Assembly (NCBI GenBank): GCA_033765305.1
Contig: JANRID010000014.1
Span: 1 to 64,000, forward strand
DNA length: 64,000 bases
Direction of reading: 5' to 3'
Source: RDXT01 sp033765305
Lineage (GTDB): Bacteria; Bacteroidota; Bacteroidia; J057
Positions 50,690-59,145 of the stretch are shown here, one piece after another. The notes beneath the pieces were generated by a model. That model was not told the DNA's origin, searched no databases, and worked only from the letters and a program-made list of their open reading frames with translations. Within the stretch, counting starts at the first letter, position 1. Every line of letters starts with the position of its first letter. The translations under genes and the position numbers were made by a program.

Positions 50690-51790
50690 TCAGGCGGGCT
50701 GGCCCAAGGCCTGGGAATAGTGGTAATAGGCGGCGCAGGCGCCTTCGGAAGACACCATCGGAGCGCCCAGCGGCGACTGCGGGGTGCATTTTTTCCCGAA
50801 CTGAGGGCAGTCGTGGGGTTTTTTGATGCCTTTGAGCACCTGGCCGGCGATACAGTCGGGGCTTTCCTGCGCTTTTTCGATCGGAATATCGAATTTCCGG
50901 CCTGCATCGTAGGCTGCAAATTCCGCCCGGACCTCGTAGCCGCTGTCCGGAATCACGCCGATGCCGCGCCATTCGCGGTCGGCGATCTCGAAGACCTGCG
51001 CCATGACGCGCTGCGCTTCGGGATTGCCTTCGGGCTGCACCATACGGCTGTAGGGATTTTCGAGGCGGTGCTCGCCGCGCTCCAGCTGGCGGACGGTCAT
51101 CAGAATGCCCTGCAGCAGGTCCACCGGCTCGAACCCCGTCACCACGATGGGCACCTGGTACTTGTCGGCGAGCGGGCCGTATTCGCCCAGCCCCATGATG
51201 GTGCACACGTGCCCGGCAGCCAGAAAGCCCTGGATTTCCGCGCTGTCGTCCTCCATCACCGCTGCAATGGCGGGCGGCACGAGGACATGGGAGGCGAGGA
51301 TGGAATAATTCCGCAGGCCCTGGCGGTGGGCGTAGAGCACGGAGAGCGCGTTGGCCGGGGCCGTCGTCTCGAATCCCACGGCAAAAAACACCACCTCGCG
51401 CTCCGGATGGCGGGCAGCCAGCTCCACCGCTTCCAGCGGCGAATACAGGATCCGCACATCCGCCCCCTGGGCTTTGGCCTCCAGCAGGCTCATGCGCGAG
51501 CCCGGCACCCGCAGCATGTCGCCGAAGGAGCACAGCATCACCCGGTGCTCGAGCGCTAGGTGCACGGCCTTGTCGATCAGGTGCAGCGGCGTCACGCAGA
51601 CCGGGCATCCGGGCCCGTGAATCATGCGGATTTCCTCCGGCAGGAGCTGCAGCATGCCGTTTTTGACGAGGCTGTGCGTCTGGCCGCCGCAGACTTCCAT
51701 AATGGACCAGGGACGGGTCACCGTCCGGCGGATTTCCTGCAGGTATTGCGACACCAGTTCAGGATCGCGGTATTCGCTGAGGTATTTCAT
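50690..51790 (-). CDS. hypD: Hydrogenase maturation protein HypD
   Basis: 366 residues. Conserved motifs: M-E-V-C-G-G-Q-T-H-S, G-P-G-C-P-V-C-V-T-P, F-A-V-G-F-E-T-T-A-P, and the C-terminal [4Fe-4S] cysteines in P-D-C-I-A-G-Q, H-D-C-P-Q-F-G-K-K-C-T-P and E-G-A-C-A-A-Y-Y. It forms the Fe(CN)2CO unit with HypC and HypE. Starts 47 bases after hypC. Confidence 0.95.
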   Translation of the reverse strand: MKYLSEYRDPELVSQYLQEIRRTVTRPWSIMEVCGGQTHSLVKNGMLQLLPEEIRMIHGPGCPVCVTPLHLIDKAVHLALEHRVMLCSFGDMLRVPGSRMSLLEAKAQGADVRILYSPLEAVELAARHPEREVVFFAVGFETTAPANALSVLYAHRQGLRNYSILASHVLVPPAIAAVMEDDSAEIQGFLAAGHVCTIMGLGEYGPLADKYQVPIVVTGFEPVDLLQGILMTVRQLERGEHRLENPYSRMVQPEGNPEAQRVMAQVFEIADREWRGIGVIPDSGYEVRAEFAAYDAGRKFDIPIEKAQESPDCIAGQVLKGIKKPHDCPQFGKKCTPQSPLGAPMVSSEGACAAYYHYSQALGQPA

Positions 51791-51837
51791 TGGGGCAACG
51801 GGATTCCGGGTGAAACAGGCAACAGGCGGGGGCGTGC

Positions 51838-52104
51838 TCAGGACTCCGGCACGTGGTCCGGCATCAGCTCGTCCAGCTCCCCGATTTCGGACAGGTACTC
51901 GAAGGTGCGCCGGGCTTCCGCCTCGTCCACAACGCTGATGGCTACGCCGACGTGCACCAGGACATAGTCGCCCTCCTGAGCATGGGGCACCATGTCGAGG
52001 CTGGCTTCTTTGGTGATGGCGCCGAACTGCACCTGCGCCATGCGGACCAGACCGCCGAAGCGGGGTTCAATCGATTTGATTTTACCAGGAATGGCCAGAC
52101 ACAT
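51838..52104 (-). CDS. hypC: Hydrogenase maturation chaperone HypC
   Basis: 88 residues, the standard size. Begins M-C2-L-A-I-P-G-K; Cys2 binds the iron precursor. The V-V-D-E-A-E-A-R-R-T helix is also typical. It shuttles the Fe(CN)2CO moiety from HypD to the large-subunit precursor. The 5' end overlaps the hypF 3' end by 23 bases. Confidence 0.95.
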   Translation of the reverse strand: MCLAIPGKIKSIEPRFGGLVRMAQVQFGAITKEASLDMVPHAQEGDYVLVHVGVAISVVDEAEARRTFEYLSEIGELDELMPDHVPES

Positions 52105-54370
52105 GATTCCGGGAGATTACAGGATGAGAAATGCGTTGAAGATGGGTCAATTGGCCGAAGGCGATGCATTCGTCGTTCGGCGAGAGGTTTCGGTGGAAGC
52201 ACAGCTGCCAGCCTTCGGGTTGGAGAAAGTGGCGGAGGAAGTCGCAGAGGAGCCCGTTCTGGAAAACGCCGCCGCTGAATGCCAGGATGCGGCAGCCGGC
52301 TTCGCGGGCGCTGTGCCGCACGGTCTCCACGAGGGTGCGGTGAAAGCGGGCGGCGAGCAGATCGGCGGAATGGCCTTGCAGGCAGCCCTGCGCGACGGCG
52401 CAGAGCAGCGCTGCCGGGTCGAGCAGCTCCGCGCCTTCCAGCCCGAAGGGCTGGATGCGGGCCAGGCCCTGCCGCCGGCATTCGCGGAGCGCGGCGGCCT
52501 CCAGCCGCATGGCGGCTTCGCCTTCGTAGCGGTTGAGGTCGCAGATGCCCGTTACCGAGGCCGCCGCATCGAAGAGGCGGCCCATGCTGGAGGTCATCGG
52601 CTGGCCGCTGCGCAGCCGCAGGCGCTGGCAGGTCTGCCAGGCAGCGCCGCTGAACTTGGGCTGCAGCAGCTGCCCGGCCTCCGGCCGGTCCCCGATCAGG
52701 CTCAGGGCCGCCAGCCGAGGCTCTTTGGCCATCGCATCGCCGGACAGCACCTGGAAATACGCCAGATGCGCCATCCGCCCGAAGCGCTCCCCGTCATAGC
52801 GGATGCATTCGCCGCCCCAGATCTGCCCGTCGGGGCCGTAGCCGGCGCCGTCCCACAGGATGCCCAGCACCGGCTCTGCCGGCCAGGCCTCCTGCTCGCC
52901 CAGCACCGCCGCCAGATGGGCTTCGTGGTGCGGAATCCGGGCCAGGGGCAGGCCCCATTCGAGCGCGAGGCGCTCCGCCAGCCGCACCGAGTAATAGCCG
53001 GGATGCAGATCGGCGGCCAGCCGCTCCGGCTGCGCGCCGAAGAGCCGCATCAGGTGCCGGAGCATGGCCTCGAACTGCTCCTGGGTGTCGTAGCTTTCCA
53101 GGTCGCCGAGAAAGGGGCTGAGGTAGCAGCTGCCCTTGCGGCTCCAGGCGAAGGCACTTTTCAGGTCGGCGCCGAAGGCGAGCGTGGCAGGCCCCTCCGG
53201 CGGATGCGGCGGCAGAAAGGAAGGCGCGTAGCCCCGGCTGCGCCGCAGCAGGATGGGCGTGCCGCTGAAGGGGGAGAGCCGCAGCACGCTGTCGTCCACG
53301 GGCGCTACGATGTCGCGGTCGTGGGTGAGGAAGCGGTCGGCGACGCTGCCGAGGTATTCGAGGGCCTGGGCATCGGTGTAGGCGATGGGCGAGCCGGACA
53401 GGTTGCCGCTGGTGGCCAGCAGGGGGGCGCCGAAGGCCGCCGCAATCAGCTCCAGCAGGGGCGCATAGGGCAGCATGGCGCCCAGGTGGTCCAGGCCGGG
53501 CGCGAGCAGCTCGGCGCACAGGCCGCTGGCGGGCTGCGCCCGCAGGGGCAGGATCACGATCGGCGACTCCGGGCTGCCGAGCAGGGCGCGGGCCTCCTCG
53601 CCCAGGACCACGTCGCCGGCCAGCCGCTCCGCATCCGGGTAGAGCACCGCGCAGGGCTTGGCCGGACGGTGCTTGCGCGTGCGCAGGCGCTGGATAGACG
53701 CCGGATTGCGGGCGTCGCACAGCAGCAGGAAGCCGCCGACGCCCTTGACCGCCACGATCTCGCCGGCGCGGAGCCATTCCGCCGCTGCTTCGGGCGGGGC
53801 CGAGAGCCGGATTCCGCAGGCCGGGCAGGAGTTGGTCTGGGAATAATAGCGCCGGTCCTGCGGATCGGCATATTCGGCGGCGCAGGCCGGGCACTGGGTG
53901 AAGCGCGCCATCGTGGTGCGCTCCCGGTCGAAGGGCAGCGCCTGCGCGATGGTGAAGCGCGGCCCGCAGTCGGTGCAGGTAATAAAGGCATAGCTTCGGC
54001 GGCGCCCGCCGGGATCGCGCAGCTCGGCGCGGCAGTCCGCGCACATGGCTGCATCCGGCGTCAGGAGCACGTCGGCATCGGCGGCTTGCCCGCTTTCCAC
54101 CACCGAAAACCCTTCAGCCCGGAAATCCTCCTGCACGGCGTCCAGGGTGCTGCCGGTAATCCGCGCCAGGGGCGGCGCCTCGTGCAGCACCGCGCAGCGG
54201 AAGGCCTCGGCCTCCTCCGGCGCAGCCAGAAAGCGCACATGCACCCCGTCCGCTGCATTCCACACCTGCCCGGCCAGGCCGTAACGGCCTGCCAGCCGGC
54301 AGACAAAGGGGCGGAATCCCACCCCCTGCACCTGCCCGCGGACCCGGAGATGCCAGGCGCTGCGGCTCAT
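52082..54370 (-). CDS. hypF: Carbamoyltransferase HypF
   Basis: 762 residues from ATG 54370 (MSRSAWHLRVRGQVQGVGF), which overlaps the hypB stop as ATGA; the ATG at 54430 would overlap hypB by over 60 bases and is rejected. Domains in order: acylphosphatase (V-R-G-Q-V-Q-G-V-G-F-R-P-F), two C-x2-C...C-x2-C zinc fingers (C-A-D-C, C-T-D-C, C-P-A-C, C-P-A-C), YrdC-like carbamoyl-adenylate domain and Kae1-like transferase. It makes the CN precursor from carbamoyl phosphate for HypE. Confidence 0.95.
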   Translation of the reverse strand: MSRSAWHLRVRGQVQGVGFRPFVCRLAGRYGLAGQVWNAADGVHVRFLAAPEEAEAFRCAVLHEAPPLARITGSTLDAVQEDFRAEGFSVVESGQAADADVLLTPDAAMCADCRAELRDPGGRRRSYAFITCTDCGPRFTIAQALPFDRERTTMARFTQCPACAAEYADPQDRRYYSQTNSCPACGIRLSAPPEAAAEWLRAGEIVAVKGVGGFLLLCDARNPASIQRLRTRKHRPAKPCAVLYPDAERLAGDVVLGEEARALLGSPESPIVILPLRAQPASGLCAELLAPGLDHLGAMLPYAPLLELIAAAFGAPLLATSGNLSGSPIAYTDAQALEYLGSVADRFLTHDRDIVAPVDDSVLRLSPFSGTPILLRRSRGYAPSFLPPHPPEGPATLAFGADLKSAFAWSRKGSCYLSPFLGDLESYDTQEQFEAMLRHLMRLFGAQPERLAADLHPGYYSVRLAERLALEWGLPLARIPHHEAHLAAVLGEQEAWPAEPVLGILWDGAGYGPDGQIWGGECIRYDGERFGRMAHLAYFQVLSGDAMAKEPRLAALSLIGDRPEAGQLLQPKFSGAAWQTCQRLRLRSGQPMTSSMGRLFDAAASVTGICDLNRYEGEAAMRLEAAALRECRRQGLARIQPFGLEGAELLDPAALLCAVAQGCLQGHSADLLAARFHRTLVETVRHSAREAGCRILAFSGGVFQNGLLCDFLRHFLQPEGWQLCFHRNLSPNDECIAFGQLTHLQRISHPVISRNHVSGHSW

Positions 54371-55113
54371 GCGGGCTGAGCGGCTTCGCTGCGCTGTTTG
54401 TCTGCCACCCGCTCCAGAATCCAGCTGCACCAGTCGTCCATGCCCTGCCCGTTGAGGGCGGAGACGGTGAGCACCTCCAGATTCGGATTGACGTCCCGCG
54501 CATCCTGGGTGACGGCCTCCACGCTGAAAGGCAGATAGGGCAGCAGATCCGACTTCGAGACCAGCATCAGCTCGCTGGTGAGAAACATGCGCGGATATTT
54601 TTTGGGCTTGTCGTCGCCTTCGGTGGTGGCGATGAGCGTCACGCGGTAGTCCTCGCCCAGGTCGAAGGAGGCGGGGCAGACCAGATTGCCCACATTTTCC
54701 ACAAACAGCAGATCGAGGCCGTCGAGGTCGATCGCCTGCATGGCCTGCCAGACCATCTGGGCTTCGAGGTGGCAGATGCCGCCGGTCACGATCTGGAGGG
54801 CGGGAATGCCGGCCTGGCGGATGCGGTCGGCGTCGCGCTCGGTTTCGAGGTCGCCGACGAGGACGGACATGCGCACGCGCTCGCGGAGGCGGCGGGCCGT
54901 TTCCTGCATGAGGGTGGTCTTGCCGCTGCCGGCAGAGGATACGATGTTCACCATCAGGATCTTGCGCGTCTGCATCTCCTTGCGGATCGCTTCAGCGACA
55001 AAATCATTGGCTTGCAGCAGGTGCATCGTGGTGTTGTCGCAGGCCACCGTGCCGCGGGCGTTGCGGCTCGATTTGGGCGTGCGGAGCAGTTGAGGCGTAT
55101 TTCCAAACGTCAT
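54367..55113 (-). CDS. hypB: Hydrogenase nickel-incorporation GTPase HypB
   Basis: 248 residues. P-loop S-S-A-G-S-G-K-T-T (59-67), then the metal-binding G-G-I-C114-H115-L-E, and K-S-D as the guanine-specifying motif. A His-rich N-terminal nickel store is absent. It is the first gene of the ten-gene hyp operon; its promoter has two operator dyads (55186-55224). With HypA it inserts nickel into the large subunit. Confidence 0.94.
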   Translation of the reverse strand: MTFGNTPQLLRTPKSSRNARGTVACDNTTMHLLQANDFVAEAIRKEMQTRKILMVNIVSSAGSGKTTLMQETARRLRERVRMSVLVGDLETERDADRIRQAGIPALQIVTGGICHLEAQMVWQAMQAIDLDGLDLLFVENVGNLVCPASFDLGEDYRVTLIATTEGDDKPKKYPRMFLTSELMLVSKSDLLPYLPFSVEAVTQDARDVNPNLEVLTVSALNGQGMDDWCSWILERVADKQRSEAAQPA

Positions 55114-55162
55114 ACAGCGGTTCAGCGTAGCAGTCCGGTTCCGCAGTCAGCGAAACATCTGT

Positions 55163-55224
55163 TCAATATATTAGGAAGAATAGATATAGAAAAGTATTTC
55201 TAATCTTTAGAAAATAAATTCTAA
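55163..55224 (-). promoter_or_regulatory. hyp promoter with two tandem operator dyads
   Basis: ATAGAA-N6-TTCTAA (55186-55203) and TTAGAA-N6-TTCTAA (55207-55224, perfect dyad) have centres 21 bases apart, two helical turns. On the minus strand a TATATTGA -7-like box runs from 55170 to 55163, followed 50 bases later by the hypB ATG. The same dyad and a TATATTG box precede the hydrogenase small-subunit gene. This suggests a common regulator that binds cooperatively here. Confidence 0.65.
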
Positions 55225-55277
55225 TCCGCGGTTTGTCCGCAGGCCCCGGGGCCGCGTGCAGGGCGGCGGATTCTTCG

Positions 55278-55285
55278 TAAGTTTG
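55278..55285 (+). promoter_or_regulatory. -7 box of the first TetR gene
   Basis: TAAGTTTG, a perfect TAnnTTTG match, 29 bases before the ATG at 55315. Confidence 0.55.
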
Positions 55286-55314
55286 ATGCGGCCCGCCGCC
55301 GAACCGGCCTGCCC

Positions 55315-55950
55315 ATGCAGCGCACGACAAAACAACGCATCCTGGACGCCGCCATCCGCTGCTTCAACCGCAGCGGCATTGCCGGCACGCGGCTGCAGCA
55401 CATTGCAGACGAGGCGGAAGGGATGAGCGTGGGCAACATGGCCTACCACTACCGCACGAAGGAGCTGATCGTGCAGGCGATCTGGGAGCAGCTGCGCCAG
55501 GAGCAGGAGGGGCTGATGGCGGAATTCCGCGTGCTGCCGCTTTTCGAGGATCTGGAGCGCCAGATGCGGAGCCAGTTTCAGATCCAGCAGCGCTACCGCT
55601 TCTTTTACCAGGACACCCTGGACGTGCTGCGGAGCTATCCGGCCATTGCCGCGCTGCACCGCCGGCACTGGGCCTGGCAGGAGCAGCAGCTGCGGCTGAT
55701 GTTCCGCTTCAACGTATCCCGCGGGGCCTTTGCGCCGGAGCAGGCCGAAGGCCAGCACGACCGCCTGGCGGCGCTCTACTGGGCCCAGGCCGAGACCTGG
55801 CTCTACCGGCAGGAACTGCTGGGGCTGGATGCCGGTTCCTTTGCCGGCTTCCGGGACCCGCTCTGGGGGCTGCTGTCCTCCTGCTTCAGCGACATGGGCT
55901 GGCTGGAATTCCGGCAGCTCAATGCGCTGATTGCGGAAAATTATGTCTAA
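55315..55950 (+). CDS. TetR-family transcriptional regulator 1
   Basis: 211 residues. The N-terminal helix-turn-helix is classic TetR (RILDAAIRCFNRSGIAGTRLQHIADEA, then S-V-G-N-M-A-Y-H-Y-R-T-K-E-L). The ligand-binding C-terminal half is divergent. It is divergent from hypB, with the two operator dyads between them, so it is a candidate regulator of the hydrogenase genes. It might instead control its neighbours 55972-56997. Evidence for the target is positional only. Confidence 0.85.
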   Translation: MQRTTKQRILDAAIRCFNRSGIAGTRLQHIADEAEGMSVGNMAYHYRTKELIVQAIWEQLRQEQEGLMAEFRVLPLFEDLERQMRSQFQIQQRYRFFYQDTLDVLRSYPAIAALHRRHWAWQEQQLRLMFRFNVSRGAFAPEQAEGQHDRLAALYWAQAETWLYRQELLGLDAGSFAGFRDPLWGLLSSCFSDMGWLEFRQLNALIAENYV

Positions 55951-55971
55951 CTTGAAGGCGACCCCTGCCGC

Positions 55972-56325
55972 ATGAAGTGCCAGCTCGACCCCAGCGCCTA
56001 CCAGGCCATGCTCCGCTTCCTGAACAGCCTCCACCTGACGGACGGCGTCGGGCAGGTGCGCGACCTCGGATTTTTCCGGGAGGATGCCTGGCTGGCCGAT
56101 ACGGCGGTCATCGAGCACCTCGAACGGCGGCGCGGCGCCTGGGAGATCTGCCTGCTCTTTGCCCATTACCGCCAGCCCCTCCGGTTTATCGCCCGGCGCA
56201 TCGCCTCCCACGCCTGCCCGCGCAAGGCTGCGCTGGCGGCCATGCTCATGCGCCGGCTCGCCGCCAAAGACCAGCGCGGCACCCTGGCCCTGCGGATCGA
56301 AGATCTGCGCATCGACCTGAATTAA
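55972..56325 (+). CDS. Small conserved-looking protein of unknown function
   Basis: 117 residues, not recognised. Soluble, helix-rich, with R-R-I-A-S-H-A-C-P-R-K-A-A-L-A-A-M-L-M-R-R-L-A-A-K-D-Q and an L-A-L-R-I-E-D-L-R-I-D strand near the end. It lies 21 bases after TetR 1 and 27 before TetR 2, so the three may be co-transcribed. It has its own good start (MKCQLDPSAYQAML). No function can be suggested. Confidence 0.6.
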   Translation: MKCQLDPSAYQAMLRFLNSLHLTDGVGQVRDLGFFREDAWLADTAVIEHLERRRGAWEICLLFAHYRQPLRFIARRIASHACPRKAALAAMLMRRLAAKDQRGTLALRIEDLRIDLN

Positions 56326-56340
56326 TTCCCCGCCCTGCGC

Positions 56341-56348
56341 TACCTTTG
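56341..56348 (+). promoter_or_regulatory. -7 box very close to the TetR 2 start
   Basis: TACCTTTG is a perfect TAnnTTTG match whose last base lies only four bases before the ATG at 56353. Transcription would start at or a base or two from the start codon, which would give a leaderless message. Confidence 0.4.
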
Positions 56349-56352
56349 CCTC

Positions 56353-56997
56353 ATGCCCCAGCAGACCAAACAGCGTATCCTGCATGCCGCCATCCGGCTC
56401 TTCAACGAGAAGGGCCTCGCCAATGTGCGGCTGCAGCAGATCGCGGACGACTCGGGCATCAGCGTCGGCAACCTGGCCTACCATTTCCCCAACAAAGACG
56501 CCATCGTCGGGGCGGTATATGAGCGGATGGACGAGGCCTTTTCGGCCATTCTGTCCGAATACCTCGCCGTGCCGGGCCTCCAGGACCTGGACCGGCTGCT
56601 GGCCCGGCTCTACTATTTCTTTGCCGGCCACCGCTTTTACCTGATCGACCTCATCGAGGTGCGGCGCTCCTTTCCTGCCATCGAGCCGCACTGGCAGGCC
56701 CATTTCCGGAAGCTGGAGGCCCAGCTGCGCATGCGCCTCGATTTTTACCAGCAGAAAGGCCTGCTCCAGCCCGCCCTCGACGCCGAGGCCCTGGACTCGC
56801 TGGCCCAGACGCTCTGGATGCGGGCTGTGCTGTTTCTGCACCGCGCGGCGGCGCTGCACGAGCCCGACCATTTCCCCCGCTTCCGGCGGCAGGTGTGGCA
56901 GCCCCTGCTGCCCTGGCTCACGCCCCAGGGCCGCGACGCCTACCAGCGGGACATCCTGCCCGTCATGGATGAGGACCTGGGCGCCGGCACGCCGTGA
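56353..56997 (+). CDS. TetR-family transcriptional regulator 2
   Basis: 214 residues. Helix-turn-helix clear at residues 1-50 (RILHAAIRLFNEKGLANVRLQQIADDSGISVGNLAYHFPNKDAI). It is paralogous to TetR 1 in the DNA-binding part and in the layout of the second half (YYFFAGHRFYLIDLIEV against YRFFYQDTLDVLRS). The two probably arose by duplication and may recognise related sites. Tail-to-tail with the GH20 gene. Confidence 0.85.
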   Translation: MPQQTKQRILHAAIRLFNEKGLANVRLQQIADDSGISVGNLAYHFPNKDAIVGAVYERMDEAFSAILSEYLAVPGLQDLDRLLARLYYFFAGHRFYLIDLIEVRRSFPAIEPHWQAHFRKLEAQLRMRLDFYQQKGLLQPALDAEALDSLAQTLWMRAVLFLHRAAALHEPDHFPRFRRQVWQPLLPWLTPQGRDAYQRDILPVMDEDLGAGTP

Positions 56998-57003
56998 CCG
57001 GCC

Positions 57004-59016
57004 TCAGGGCACCGACCGGATGAGGGCTTCGATGGGATCGACGACCTGCAGGTCGCAGCGTCCGCCCTGCTCGCGGGCTGCCTCGCAGGCGCGCAGGCTT
57101 TCGCGCCGCCAGCCGGGCGGCGGCTGGGCCCCGCTGCGGTAGCCGAGGGCTTCGAGCCCGGCCTGGGCTATGCGGCTCAGGCTGCGCGACAGGCCCTCGG
57201 CCTCGCGCAGCGCCGGCGCCTGCCGGATCAGCACCTCCAGCTCCGCGTGGTTGCCGCGCCAGCGCTCCAGCTGGCTGCGGATCTGCGCCTCCGCCGCCGC
57301 GTCCGGCGCCGCCAGGTAGTCCGCCACCAGGCGGCGGAATTTCCGCGCCACCGGCTGGTCCGGGCCCGCCACATCGGCCAGGAGCGTGTAGGGCGAAAAG
57401 ACCGTGTACATCGTGTCGTCCACATTGCGCTGGTAGATCTTCAGCGGCTCGATCACGTCCACGAGCGTCTCCAGCGGGCCGATGTCCCGGCTGCCGCACA
57501 GCCGCCGCATCATGGCCTGCCGGTTCCGCAGGTGGGTCATGCCCAGCCCTTCCAGCCACAGCTCGATCCACTCCAGCCGCCGGTACATGTCGTCGGGGTC
57601 GCGGATCTCCTGCGGCGACCAGAGCCGCTCGGCGATGGCCGCCGTCCGCGGCCAGATCCGCGAATCCACCGTTTCCATCGTCACATGCTCGGACCACATC
57701 GTCGCCTCGCCGCCCACGATGCGCGCCGCCTCCTCCGGGCTCAGCTTCGCATCCGCCGGCAGGGGGTCCACCAGGTAGTGGTAGTCCGCGGGCTGGATCA
57801 GGTCGATGTAGTAGCCTGTGGACAGCAGGCTCGTGTAGCCCTTGCGCGCCGTCTCGTAGAGCGTTTTTTCGCCCCGCCAGGACTGGATCATGATGTCCTG
57901 CGGCAGGCCGGGCTGGAAGATCTCGTCCCAGCCCATCATGCGCTTGCCGAGGCGGGCGAGGATCTGGAGCACCCGCTGGTTGAAATAGGTATGCAGGCCG
58001 TGGCCGGAGCGGATCTGCTGCTCCCGCATGAAGGCCTGCACCTGCGGGCTGCGGTCCCAGTCGCGGCCGGTGTTTTCGTCGCCGCCGATGTGGAAGTAGG
58101 GGTCGGGAAAGAGCGCCGCCATTTCCGTGAATAGGGTGTCGATGAAGCGGTACACCGCCTCATTCGAGGGATCGAGCACGGGGTCGAAGACGCCGTAGTA
58201 GCGCTCCAGTTCGTAGCTGCGGGGCAGGGAGGCGAGTTCCGGATAGGCCGTGAGGATGGCTGTGGTATGGCCCGGCACATCGAACTCGGGCACGATGCGG
58301 ATGCCCCGCGCATCGGCGTACTGCACGATCCCGCGGATATCCTCCTGGGTGAAATACAGGCCGCGCGACGCCTGCGTGTGCAGGCGCGGGTAGCGCAGGG
58401 ACTCCACGCGGAAGGCCTGGTCCTCGCTCAGGTGCAGGTGCAGGACATTGAGCTTCACGGCCTCCATGCCGTCGAGGGTGCGCTTGACCACGTCCATGGG
58501 CATCCAGTGGCAGCAGACATCCAGCAGGAGGCCCCGCCAGGGGAAGCGCGGCGCATCCTGGATCCGGACGGCGGGGAAGCCGTAGCCCTGCGGGCCGGCG
58601 GCGAGCAGCTGCGCGAAGGTCTGCAGGCCGCGCAGGGCGCCGAGGTCCGTGGGCGCGCGCAGGAGCGCGCCGCCGGGCGTGACGGACAGCTCGTAGGACT
58701 CGTCCTCGTACAGCGCCACGCGGCCGGGGCGCTCCACCTGGATGCGCAGCGCCGGCGCTGCCGGCGGCTCCGGATACGGCACCTGGATGCGGGTGAAAAA
58801 CACCCCGCTGCGGTTGCTCAGCTGCTGCCAGACCCGCTCCGCCGCAGGATAGAGGCGGGGGTCCGGCTGGCCCTCCACGGCAATCCGGAAGGACTTATCG
58901 AACGGCATGAAGCCCGCGCCGGCCTCGATCCGGGCGGGCAGGGGCATCAGGTTCCAGGCAGGCTGGGCGGCGGCAGGCAAGGCCGCCAGGAGGAAGATGC
59001 AGCGCAGCAGTCGCAT
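57004..59016 (-). CDS. Beta-N-acetylhexosaminidase, GH20
   Basis: 670 residues from ATG 59016 (MRLLRCIFLLAALPAAAQ), giving a signal peptide; earlier ATGs up to 59181 yield no signal and cross the promoter. An N-terminal GH20b-type domain (about 20-150) precedes the TIM barrel, with G-L-L-L-D-V-C-C-H and the catalytic pair H-I-G-G-D313-E314. It releases terminal GlcNAc/GalNAc from chitin, peptidoglycan or glycan fragments in the periplasm or outside. C-terminal helical extension about 540-670. A TATCTTGC -7-like box is upstream at 59033-59040. Confidence 0.92.
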   Translation of the reverse strand: MRLLRCIFLLAALPAAAQPAWNLMPLPARIEAGAGFMPFDKSFRIAVEGQPDPRLYPAAERVWQQLSNRSGVFFTRIQVPYPEPPAAPALRIQVERPGRVALYEDESYELSVTPGGALLRAPTDLGALRGLQTFAQLLAAGPQGYGFPAVRIQDAPRFPWRGLLLDVCCHWMPMDVVKRTLDGMEAVKLNVLHLHLSEDQAFRVESLRYPRLHTQASRGLYFTQEDIRGIVQYADARGIRIVPEFDVPGHTTAILTAYPELASLPRSYELERYYGVFDPVLDPSNEAVYRFIDTLFTEMAALFPDPYFHIGGDENTGRDWDRSPQVQAFMREQQIRSGHGLHTYFNQRVLQILARLGKRMMGWDEIFQPGLPQDIMIQSWRGEKTLYETARKGYTSLLSTGYYIDLIQPADYHYLVDPLPADAKLSPEEAARIVGGEATMWSEHVTMETVDSRIWPRTAAIAERLWSPQEIRDPDDMYRRLEWIELWLEGLGMTHLRNRQAMMRRLCGSRDIGPLETLVDVIEPLKIYQRNVDDTMYTVFSPYTLLADVAGPDQPVARKFRRLVADYLAAPDAAAEAQIRSQLERWRGNHAELEVLIRQAPALREAEGLSRSLSRIAQAGLEALGYRSGAQPPPGWRRESLRACEAAREQGGRCDLQVVDPIEALIRSVP

Positions 59017-59032
59017 ACGGGGGCAGTTTGCT

Positions 59033-59040
59033 GCAAGATA
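59033..59040 (-). promoter_or_regulatory. -7 box of the GH20 gene
   Basis: On the minus strand TATCTTGC runs from 59040 down to 59033, 16 bases before the ATG at 59016. It matches TAnnTTTG at six of eight positions. This supports the chosen start. Confidence 0.4.
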
Positions 59041-59145
59041 CGAAATGCGCCGCAGCGGCGCACCGGAGTCCTGCATCCGCTTGCGCCGGTATCCGGACAT
59101 TATACTATCTTTAAGCGCCAGCTCCCATCCCCCTGCTGACATCGT

